Positions 27,384-34,376 of a DNA stretch of 64,000 nucleotides are shown piece after piece. The translations under genes and the position numbers were made by a program. The notes below the pieces were generated by a model, which had not been told where the DNA came from, searched no databases, and saw nothing but the letters and a program-made list of their open reading frames with translations. Origin of the DNA: an uncultured SAR86 cluster bacterium (GTDB lineage: Bacteria > Pseudomonadota > Gammaproteobacteria > Magnimaribacterales > AG-339-G14). Each line of letters starts with the position of its first letter. Positions within the stretch are counted from its first letter, which is position 1. The stretch covers positions 33,255 through 97,254 of the forward strand of contig CACILL010000003.1 in NCBI GenBank assembly GCA_902587545.1, written 5' to 3'.

Positions 27384-28184
27384 ATGAAAATTGAAGATTT
27401 GTTTTCAGTAAAAGACAAGGTTGCTGTTGTCACTGGAGGATCTCGAGGGATAGGTGAAATGATTGCATCAGCGTATCTAGCAAATGGCGCTACTGTATAT
27501 ATTACGTCTAGAAAGGCTGATGTTTGTGATGCAAAGGCAATAGAACTCTCAGAAAAATATAATACTCAATGTACATCTCTTCCATCTGACTTATCTTCTT
27601 TAGAAGGAATAGAGAAGTTTGTAAAAGAAGTAGAGGCGTTAGAATCTGGGATTGATATTTTGGTAAATAATGCTGGAGCAGCATGGGCAGAACCTATAGA
27701 TGTTTTCTCAGAAAAAGGCTGGGATAAGGTGATGGATCTGAATGTCAAAAGTGTATTCTTCTCTACGCAAAAGTTTCTTCCACTGTTGAAGAAAAAAGCT
27801 ACAAGAGACGATCCTTCTCGGGTTATCAACATAGGTTCAATTGATGGTATTGGAACTCCTGTTTTTGAAACATACCCTTACAGTGCATCTAAAGCCTCTG
27901 TTCATCATATGACAAGAGTGCTTGCCGCAAGACTTGTTAGAGAAAACATTTTAGTGAATGCCATTGCACCAGGACCTTTTCCTAGCGATATGTTGGGTTC
28001 AGCAGTAGCTCATAACTATGATGGCATTATTTCCAGAAATCCAGTCCATAGAATGGGTAGAGCCGAAGATGTCGGCGGTTTAGCTTTATATCTTTCATCA
28101 AAGGCTGGTTCTTACACTGTAGGAGAAACCATTACTTGCGATGGCGGAACAATCTCTGCAACTGGTCACGATTTGAGTGAATAA
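27384..28184 (+). CDS. Short-chain dehydrogenase/reductase (RhlG-like)
   Basis: NAD(P)-dependent oxidoreductase with a classical SDR fold, 266 residues. It has the cofactor motif GGSRGIGE, NNAGAAWAE, the catalytic Ser in INIGSIDG, and Tyr and Lys in YPYSASK. The general pattern, including VNAIAPGPFPSDMLG, is closest in memory to the 3-oxoacyl reductase RhlG. I chose the second of two tandem ATGs because AGGAG at 27373-27377 is 6 bases from it and only 3 from the first. It is apparently in an operon with panD; the substrate is unknown. Confidence 0.88.
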   Translation: MKIEDLFSVKDKVAVVTGGSRGIGEMIASAYLANGATVYITSRKADVCDAKAIELSEKYNTQCTSLPSDLSSLEGIEKFVKEVEALESGIDILVNNAGAAWAEPIDVFSEKGWDKVMDLNVKSVFFSTQKFLPLLKKKATRDDPSRVINIGSIDGIGTPVFETYPYSASKASVHHMTRVLAARLVRENILVNAIAPGPFPSDMLGSAVAHNYDGIISRNPVHRMGRAEDVGGLALYLSSKAGSYTVGETITCDGGTISATGHDLSE

Positions 28185-28209
28185 AAAAACCCCGTCATTT
28201 CTGACGGGG
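28183..28209 (-). terminator. Intrinsic terminator reading on the minus strand
   Basis: A perfect 8-bp stem CCCCGTCA/TGACGGGG with a 4-base loop (28190-28209) is followed, on the minus strand, by seven T. On the plus strand the hairpin is followed by CTTAAGAATAAG, which has no T tract. It therefore ends transcripts coming from the SLC13 side and fixes the likely direction of the intergenic RNA. Confidence 0.8.
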
Positions 28210-28424
28210 CTTAAGAATAAGTATTTCAACTTAATTCTTACCTTAAGCGGGCGAACCGGCAAAAGGTCGGAATCGGGTTAACCCGTTGTCAAGAGGCACC
28301 CCCTGAAATTCCTGCTAATTCGTTAATACTAATTTGGACCACCTCCTTCACAGGGTAAGAATAAAACGCACTTTACTAGGAACCCCTGATATTGAACCTA
28401 AGTGCAACACTTGTATCTATTTTA
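28183..28424 (-). ncRNA. Unassigned structured RNA (or structured 3' UTR of the SLC13 gene)
   Basis: This 240-bp stretch between two gene ends is about 45% G+C, well above the surroundings, and ends in a minus-strand terminator. Elements on the minus strand, 5' to 3': a hairpin formed by 28368-28380 with 28397-28405, and a 9-bp stem of 28354-28362 with 28234-28242. That stem encloses an arm (28342-28348 with 28291-28296) and the perfect palindrome CGGGTTAACCCG at 28274-28285. A further 11-bp hairpin lies at 28212-28240. A weak promoter is possible (TAAAAT at 28424-28419). It matches none of 6S, tmRNA, SRP or RNase P cores that I can recognise. 5' end is a guess. Confidence 0.55.
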
Positions 28425-29864
28425 CTACAAGACGAGAGGGTAATAAAAGACCGATAAAAGAAGGATATATAGAAATGAAATTAAATTAATAAAAATTCCT
28501 GCTCTTACCATTTGCTGAATGGGAACTAAGTTTGAAGCAAAGACTATAGAGTTGGGAGGAGTTGCAACTGGCAACATGAAAGCACAGCTAGCAACAATTG
28601 TTAGCGGTAATGTAAGCAGCAAAGGGTTTATATCTAAATTGAAACCTACGCTAGCAATTACGGGCATAAAAGTAATTGTCGTTGTTAGATTGCTTGTTAA
28701 CTCTGTAAGGAATAAGACCAACAATATAATCAAAGCAACTACTATAATGGGATTGATATCTGCAGGTATCAAATTAGCTAACCATGAGGCAAGGCCGGTG
28801 GAATTTACTTCATAGGCTAAAGCCATACCTCCACCAAATAAAAAGATAAGCCCCCATGGAAATTTTTGTTGTAAGTCATCCCAATTAAGCAAATAATCTT
28901 CTCTATTTTTAGAACTAACAAAAAATAATGAGATGCCTCCTATCATTGCAATAACTGCATCTTCTAAAAAATCTAATCCTGGTAAATCGTCTAATAATTT
29001 TCTAAATACCCAACAAAAGGCAGTTATTGAGAAAATTATTGCAACCATTTTTTGCTCTGAAGTAATCTTTCCTAAATCTTCAAGCATTGTTCTTAGTTTT
29101 GAATTTGTTTCCGGAGAAGCCTTAAAATTTATTGGAAAAATTAAAGAGGTTAAAATAAACCAAACAAGAGGGACCATAATTAGTGTCACAGGCAGTCCTA
29201 TTGCAAGCCAACTTATGAAACCTATATCTTGATTAAAATTATCATTTGCATATTGAATAAGATAGCCATTTGGAGAAGTTCCAATTGGAGTAGATATTCC
29301 TCCCAGAGAAGCTGAATATGCAATTCCAAGGAGTAGAGCAAATTGAAAATTTTTACTCTCACTTGGAAGCAAATCTTTCACTGTCTCATTTATTACAGCT
29401 ATGACTGACACTCCAATTGGCAAGAGCATTATTGCTGTTGAGGTATTCATTACCCACATACTCAAAATTGCACTTGTTAGCATAAAAGCAGCCACGATAT
29501 TTTTTGCCTGCATGCCACTATACTTTAGGATATTAAGCGCAATTCTTTTGTGCAAATTCCACTTTTGCATAGCAATTCCAATCATGAACCCACCAGCAAA
29601 AAGGAACTGAACTTTATTCATATATTCTCTACTGATAACTCCAATTGGATCTATTCCTAACAAAGGAAAGAAAATTAAAGGCAATAGAGCCGTTGCATAA
29701 AGTGGCATTGCTTCAGTAGCCCACCAAATTCCCATCAGTAAAAAAATAGCTGCAGTTAGCTTACCTTCGTTTGATAATCCATCTGGGACAGGCATGAAAT
29801 AAATACAAACAAAAATCGCAAGTCCAATCCAAAAACCGATTTTTTTGGCATTAAATGAATTCAT
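28425..29864 (-). CDS. SLC13/DASS family sodium:dicarboxylate-type transporter
   Basis: Inner-membrane anion transporter, 479 residues with about 12 hydrophobic segments. The two SNT-like signatures of the family are visible as MNTSTAIMLLPI (about 135) and LTSNLTTTITFMPVI (about 400), along with GIAYSASLGGISTPIGTSPNG and CAFMLPVATPPNSIVFAS. Substrates in the family include C4-dicarboxylates, citrate and sulfate; sequence alone does not choose. The stop codon adjoins the structured intergenic region, which may be its 3' UTR. Confidence 0.92.
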   Translation of the reverse strand: MNSFNAKKIGFWIGLAIFVCIYFMPVPDGLSNEGKLTAAIFLLMGIWWATEAMPLYATALLPLIFFPLLGIDPIGVISREYMNKVQFLFAGGFMIGIAMQKWNLHKRIALNILKYSGMQAKNIVAAFMLTSAILSMWVMNTSTAIMLLPIGVSVIAVINETVKDLLPSESKNFQFALLLGIAYSASLGGISTPIGTSPNGYLIQYANDNFNQDIGFISWLAIGLPVTLIMVPLVWFILTSLIFPINFKASPETNSKLRTMLEDLGKITSEQKMVAIIFSITAFCWVFRKLLDDLPGLDFLEDAVIAMIGGISLFFVSSKNREDYLLNWDDLQQKFPWGLIFLFGGGMALAYEVNSTGLASWLANLIPADINPIIVVALIILLVLFLTELTSNLTTTITFMPVIASVGFNLDINPLLLTLPLTIVASCAFMLPVATPPNSIVFASNLVPIQQMVRAGIFINLISFLYILLLSVFYYPLVL

Positions 29865-29920
29865 TTGAAATACTTAGTATAGTTTTGTCCATAATATGCT
29901 GAATTTATCTAAAAATAACA

Positions 29921-30787
29921 ATGACTAAATATGTTTTATCCATTGATGGTGGTGGAGTAAGGGGTTTAGCTTCAGCAACATTCTTAAGTGAACTGGATAA
30001 GTCAACCAATAAAAAACTCTCAGATAGCTTCGATCTAATTGTAGGTACATCTACAGGAGGCATAATAGCCCTGGCAATTTCAATTTTAGGTCTTGAAGGT
30101 GACGATCTGGTAAAAATTTATTCAAAAGAAAATCTTAAAAAAATTTTTTCTCCATTGAGGTATAGATTTTTGGGATCGAAATATGCAGGCAAAATAAAGA
30201 GAAAAACTTTCGAAGAATATTTCAAAGCTGAAACACTGAGTTCTGCAAAAACACCATTAATTATAACTGCATTCGATTTGGAAAGAAGACGGGTAAAAAT
30301 GTTCAAATCTTGGAAAGAAGGTTACTTGCCAGCCAGAAGAGTAGCTGCTGCAACCTCAGCAGCACCAACTTACTTTCCAGCTGAATCAATAGAAGGCCAA
30401 TGGTATCTTGATGGTGCAGTATCAACTAATAATCCTGTTCTTATAGCTCATGCAGAGTCAAAAGCTTTATGGCCTAATGAAGAAATAAAAATTCTAAGTA
30501 TTGGCACAGGTTATAATGAAAGAAGATTAGATGGTAGGAAAGCAAGAAAATGGGGTTCAATTTCTTGGCTAAATGCCGGAATAATTCAGATCTTAATGGA
30601 ATCTAATATAGAACATGTTATTGCACAATCCCTATTCAATGATAATTATTTAAGAGTAGATTCTTCACTTACTGGCATTAAATCATCATTTGATAACACC
30701 TCTAAAAGAAATTTAGACTCAATTAAAAAATTGGGAGAAAGTTGGTGGGAAAGATTTGGTGAAAAATCCAAAGAATTTATTTTGTAA
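29921..30787 (+). CDS. Patatin-like phospholipase
   Basis: Lipid acyl hydrolase with a Ser-Asp dyad, 288 residues, no signal peptide. The oxyanion loop is DGGGVRG (residues 9-16), the nucleophile Ser44 lies in GTSTGG, and the Asp is in YLDGAVSTNNP (about 164). Motif RRVAAATSAAPTYFPA is typical. In this compact genome it lies just upstream of gpsA (7 bp), hinting at a link to phospholipid turnover, but this is inference. Confidence 0.92.
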   Translation: MTKYVLSIDGGGVRGLASATFLSELDKSTNKKLSDSFDLIVGTSTGGIIALAISILGLEGDDLVKIYSKENLKKIFSPLRYRFLGSKYAGKIKRKTFEEYFKAETLSSAKTPLIITAFDLERRRVKMFKSWKEGYLPARRVAAATSAAPTYFPAESIEGQWYLDGAVSTNNPVLIAHAESKALWPNEEIKILSIGTGYNERRLDGRKARKWGSISWLNAGIIQILMESNIEHVIAQSLFNDNYLRVDSSLTGIKSSFDNTSKRNLDSIKKLGESWWERFGEKSKEFIL

Positions 30788-30794
30788 CTGTTTC

Positions 30795-31799
30795 ATGAAT
30801 AAAATTTCAGTGCTAGGTGGAGGTTCTTGGGGAACTACGCTTGCTAATCTGTTAGCTGCTAAAGATTTAAATGTTTCTATCTGGGCAAGAGATCCTAAGA
30901 TCTTTGTTAAAAAGAAAAATACTCTTATTAATAAAAAATATCTCCCTAAATATACACTTTCTTCAAAATTAAAAATTCAACAAGATATCAAAGAAGCTGT
31001 TTTAAGTGCTAACTTAATTATTATTGCAATTCCTTCTAAAGATTTTAGGAAAATTTCTTCAAAAATATCTAAATACTTAAATAATCAAAAAATTTTGATA
31101 GCAACAAAAGGCATAGAAAATGAGTCATTTATGACCATGAGCGAAGTTTTCTTAGACGAAACAAACCATTCAAAAAAAAATATCATGGTTCTCTCAGGTC
31201 CGAATATTGCTGATGAAATTATGAGAAAAAATATATCAGCATCTGTAATCGCAGGAAGTGATAAAAAATCTTTAAAACAAGTATCTGATTTTTTTAATAG
31301 TGATTTTTTTAAAATATTTTTATCAAGCGATACTAAAGGAATAGAAATGGCTGGAGCTTTAAAAAATTTGTATGCAATATGCTCTGGCTTATCTGATGGG
31401 TTAGGTTTTGAATCAAATACTAAGGCTATGTTGCTAACAAGATCTTTATCAGAGATGTCTGAACTTTTTAAGAAAATTAATGCTAATCCTTTAACTCTTC
31501 TTGGTCTATCAGGAGTCGGAGATTTAATAGCTACAAGTAGCTCAGAAAAAAGTAGAAATTATTCATTTGGAAAGTTTTTAGGTAGAGGAAATAGTCCTAG
31601 TAAGGCTTTATCGATGGTAAAGCAGTCTGTAGAAGGGCATAGAACATTAAAAGTTCTTTATTTAGAAAAGAAGAAGCTATCTTTAAATATGCCTATAATT
31701 GATGCTTTATATAAGATTGTTTACTTAAAAAAAGACCCAAAAAAATGTTTTTTAAAGTTTATCCACGAAAGTGGTAATATTGACACCGCTTATGACTGA
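30795..31799 (+). CDS. gpsA: Glycerol-3-phosphate dehydrogenase [NAD(P)+]
   Basis: Makes sn-glycerol-3-phosphate for phospholipids from dihydroxyacetone phosphate. The 334-residue protein (E. coli 339) starts MNKISVLGGGSWGTTLA with the dinucleotide-binding loop and has the catalytic-site LSGPNIADEI, GAMEMAG-like GIEMAGALKNLYAI, and GLSGVGDLIATSSSEKSRNY. The ATG at 30795 starts the Rossmann strand at once; a longer frame upstream overlaps patatin and is unlikely. Its end overlaps the next gene by 8 bp. Confidence 0.95.
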   Translation: MNKISVLGGGSWGTTLANLLAAKDLNVSIWARDPKIFVKKKNTLINKKYLPKYTLSSKLKIQQDIKEAVLSANLIIIAIPSKDFRKISSKISKYLNNQKILIATKGIENESFMTMSEVFLDETNHSKKNIMVLSGPNIADEIMRKNISASVIAGSDKKSLKQVSDFFNSDFFKIFLSSDTKGIEMAGALKNLYAICSGLSDGLGFESNTKAMLLTRSLSEMSELFKKINANPLTLLGLSGVGDLIATSSSEKSRNYSFGKFLGRGNSPSKALSMVKQSVEGHRTLKVLYLEKKKLSLNMPIIDALYKIVYLKKDPKKCFLKFIHESGNIDTAYD

Positions 31800-32139
31800 A
31801 AAAAATGATGATTCTTCGGAAATTGCCGAAGTCGAACTAGAAGAAAAGAAGAATTTTAAGGATGCCATACCTGAAAAGGTTAAGCATCCATCTACTTGGA
31901 TCACAGCTGGTTTGATTGTTTTCTACCTATTCTTATTAGGATTCTTAGATTTAGTCTTATGGATTATCGCAGGGACACAATTCTTATTTACCTTGTTTAC
32001 TAAGGAACCAAATTCGCATTTATCAGCTTTTTCGATTAAATTAAGGAATTACATTGTTCAAATAGTTGATTTTGTAACATATAGTAGCCAAGAAAGACCT
32101 TTCCCTTTTAATCCCTTACCTGAAGAAGATAATGATTAA
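31792..32139 (+). CDS. DUF4389 family membrane protein
   Basis: Small protein of 115 residues with a charged N-terminus and two closely spaced hydrophobic segments (about 40-75), then NYIVQIVDFVTYSSQERPFPF near the end. This resembles the DUF4389 family, whose function is unknown. The start at 31792 sits inside the end of gpsA. Coupling to gpsA suggests an envelope role, without proof. Confidence 0.75.
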   Translation: MTEKNDDSSEIAEVELEEKKNFKDAIPEKVKHPSTWITAGLIVFYLFLLGFLDLVLWIIAGTQFLFTLFTKEPNSHLSAFSIKLRNYIVQIVDFVTYSSQERPFPFNPLPEEDND

Positions 32140-32186
32140 AAGTTATAAAAAAGTCTGTAAAATATAACTGTTTTAAAGGATTTATA

Positions 32187-32807
32187 ATGAGTAAGAAAAA
32201 TTTTGCCAAAAAGGCTATACCAATTTCCAGACCATCACCTGAAGAGGCAATGGAAGCTGTGAAAACTCTTTTAGCTTTTGCTGGAGACGATCCTTCCAGA
32301 GAAGGATTAGTAGAGACTCCTAAGCGAGTCATTAAAGCATACGGTGAATTCTTTGCCGGCTACGATGAAGATCCCGAAGAAGTCCTATCCAAAACTTTTG
32401 AACAAGTCGAGGGCTATGATGAAATGGTTATAGTGAAGGGCATTCGAGTTGAGTCTCATTGTGAACATCATATGGTTCCAATATTAGGCGTTGCTCACGT
32501 TGGTTATATACCTGACCAAAGGGTAGTAGGTATAAGTAAATTAGCCAGAATAATTGATATTTTTGGGAAGAGGTTACAAACTCAAGAAACCATGACTGCT
32601 CAAGTCGCAGATACTATAAATAACGTTTTAAAGCCAAAAGGAGTTGCTGTGGTAATTGATGCTGCTCATCAATGCATGACTACAAGAGGAATTCATAAAA
32701 CCGAAACAAGTACAGTAACAAGCAGAATGTTGGGTGTTTTTAAAGAGAACGCTATTACTCGAACAGAATTTATGAATCTTATACATTCTAACTCCAACCA
32801 ATCTTGA
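32187..32807 (+). CDS. folE: GTP cyclohydrolase I
   Basis: First step of folate synthesis, making dihydroneopterin triphosphate. The 206-residue protein has the zinc site in SHCEHHMVPI and CMTTRGI, the GTP-binding VGISKLARI, and the C-terminal RTEFMNLI. The ATG at 32187 has AAGGA 6 bases upstream. Its stop overlaps the Maf start as TTGA. Confidence 0.97.
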   Translation: MSKKNFAKKAIPISRPSPEEAMEAVKTLLAFAGDDPSREGLVETPKRVIKAYGEFFAGYDEDPEEVLSKTFEQVEGYDEMVIVKGIRVESHCEHHMVPILGVAHVGYIPDQRVVGISKLARIIDIFGKRLQTQETMTAQVADTINNVLKPKGVAVVIDAAHQCMTTRGIHKTETSTVTSRMLGVFKENAITRTEFMNLIHSNSNQS

Positions 32808-33409
32808 GTTCAGAATCATTACCTGAACAAAAAGTCATCCTTGCATCAAATTCTTCTATAAGAAAAAAGATTCTAGAAGACTCCGGAATTTCTTTTAAAG
32901 TTGTGCCTTCAGAAGTGGAGGAAGAAGAGCTTAAACAATCTTTATCAAGTAATAATTTTAAAGAATATTGCCTTGCTTTAGCAAAAGCAAAAGCTTTAGA
33001 TGTAAGCAATAAAAAGAAGAACGCTTATGTAATCGGTTCGGATCAAATATGTTGTTATGAAGACGAAATTTTTAGCAAACCATTAACTAAGGAAAACTGT
33101 TTCAAAACGTTATCTAAATTATCTGGAAATACTCATTACCAAAACTGTGGTATCAGCATCTGTAAAGATGGGAAAGAAATTTGGTCGCATTACGCTCAAG
33201 CAGCTCTTACTATGAAATCTTTAACAGATTCAGAAATTAAAGATTACATTGATAAAGATGAGCCTTTCATGGCTTGTGGAGCCTATCGATTTGAATCCCT
33301 AGGAAAAAATTTATTTTCATCTACCAAAGGTGATGAGACTACCATTCAAGGATTGACTTTAGATCCAATATTAGAATTCTTGGGATCTAAAAAAGTTATA
33401 GATAACTAA
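32804..33409 (+). CDS. Maf family nucleotide pyrophosphatase
   Basis: Hydrolyses noncanonical or modified nucleoside triphosphates to the monophosphate. Motifs of the family are VILASNSSIRKKIL at the N-terminus, GSDQI (about 78), SKPLTKENCFKTL, and the ACGAYRFESLG metal and substrate region. The start is TTG at 32804, overlapping the folE stop. Which of the two Maf subfamilies (dTTP/UTP or the YceF-like 7-methyl-GTP type) applies is unclear; SNSSIRKKIL leans to the YceF type. Confidence 0.88.
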   Translation: MSSESLPEQKVILASNSSIRKKILEDSGISFKVVPSEVEEEELKQSLSSNNFKEYCLALAKAKALDVSNKKKNAYVIGSDQICCYEDEIFSKPLTKENCFKTLSKLSGNTHYQNCGISICKDGKEIWSHYAQAALTMKSLTDSEIKDYIDKDEPFMACGAYRFESLGKNLFSSTKGDETTIQGLTLDPILEFLGSKKVIDN

Positions 33410-33425
33410 AACATTTATTAAAAAT

Positions 33426-33454
33426 TGGACAGTCTTACTGTCATAAATTATATT
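33426..33454 (+). promoter_or_regulatory. Sigma70-type promoter for the SDR gene
   Basis: TGGACA (5 of 6 to consensus) and TATATT (5 of 6) are separated by exactly 17 bp. The predicted start, about 33461, would leave a leader of roughly 12 bases containing GGAG at 33463-33466. This is the best-matched sigma70 promoter I found in the window. Confidence 0.6.
33428..33442. promoter_or_regulatory. Operator-like dyad overlapping the -35
   Basis: A perfect 6-bp inverted repeat GACAGT-CTT-ACTGTC overlaps the -35 hexamer and the start of the spacer. A dimeric repressor bound here would block the promoter. The binding protein is unknown. Confidence 0.4.
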
Positions 33455-33472
33455 TATTTATCGGAGAGTATT

Positions 33473-34375
33473 ATGAAAAATTTTGAAGGTAAGGTTGCAG
33501 TTATCACCGGAGCAGGTTCTGGTATGGGTAGGGAATTGGCCATAGAACTTGCAAAATCAGGAGCAAACATAGCTTTAGCAGAATGGAATGAAGATACGCT
33601 CAATGAGACTGCTGAACTTTTAAAAAATTACAATGTAGGTGTTTCCAAACATGTAATAGATGTCAGTGATAAAGAGGCAGTTTTCGCTTTGCCGCAGAAA
33701 GTCATAGATGAACATGGCGCTGTGGATATGGTTTTCAATAATGCTGGAGTTGCTTTATCACAAACTATAGAGGATTCGACTGACGAGGATTGGGACTGGG
33801 GTTTAGGGATTCTTCTCCATGGAGTAATAAATGGTACTAGGGCTTTTTTACCTCATCTTAAAAAAAGACCCGAAGCAGCCATAATTAATACTTCATCTAT
33901 TTTTGGGCTTTTATCTGTTCCTACGCAATCCATTTATCATGTCGGTAAATATGGTGTAAGAGCTTTTACAGAAACTTTAGCCCTTGAAATGAAAATGGAA
34001 AATTCACCAGTAGAGGTTTATTCAGTTCATCCAGGTCATATTGGTACCAATATCGCAAACTATGGCGTGAAAAACGATAAGTTAGAAATAGATCTTGAAA
34101 GAGAAGATGAAAGACCTAATTTGTTTGGTCCAAAAGCAAAAACCAAAGAAGAGGTAGGAGAGATTTTTAAAAATCAAGCTCCAATTAATGCCAATACAGC
34201 AGCAAAAATTATTTTAAAAAACATCAAGAAAAAAAATAAAAGAATATTAGTTGGAGGAGATGCTCATTGGTATGACAGAATTCAAAGATATTTCCCAAAA
34301 AAATATATTTACTTGTTACCACTTATACCTCTAATTGGAAGACTATTTCCTAAGGACAAGCTTTTAGATAGGTAG
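33473..34375 (+). CDS. Short-chain dehydrogenase/reductase
   Basis: Classical SDR of 300 residues with GAGSGMGRE as the cofactor loop, FNNAGVAL, catalytic Ser in INTSSIFG, and Tyr and Lys in YHVGK. A C-terminal extension (residues 235-300) ends with a short hydrophobic, basic segment, IYLLPLIPLIGRLFPKDKLL, that could associate with the membrane. The start at 33473 has GGAG 6 bases upstream and its own promoter. Substrate unknown; similar proteins are common in lipid and steroid metabolism. Confidence 0.85.
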   Translation: MKNFEGKVAVITGAGSGMGRELAIELAKSGANIALAEWNEDTLNETAELLKNYNVGVSKHVIDVSDKEAVFALPQKVIDEHGAVDMVFNNAGVALSQTIEDSTDEDWDWGLGILLHGVINGTRAFLPHLKKRPEAAIINTSSIFGLLSVPTQSIYHVGKYGVRAFTETLALEMKMENSPVEVYSVHPGHIGTNIANYGVKNDKLEIDLEREDERPNLFGPKAKTKEEVGEIFKNQAPINANTAAKIILKNIKKKNKRILVGGDAHWYDRIQRYFPKKYIYLLPLIPLIGRLFPKDKLLDR

Positions 34376-34376
34376 T

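Noticed and set aside
28190..28209. Terminator for the plus-strand SDR gene
   Set aside because: The hairpin has no T tract on the plus strand; the T run is only on the minus-strand side.
28183..28424. 6S RNA, tmRNA, RNase P RNA or 4.5S RNA
   Set aside because: The stretch is too short for tmRNA or RNase P. The SRP core GGAAGG-AGCAGCC is absent, no long rod with a central bubble is apparent for 6S, and no tag-peptide frame is seen.
30756..30794. Longer GpsA start overlapping patatin
   Set aside because: The ATG at 30795 begins the Rossmann strand as in other GpsA proteins, whereas the extension is unlike the family.
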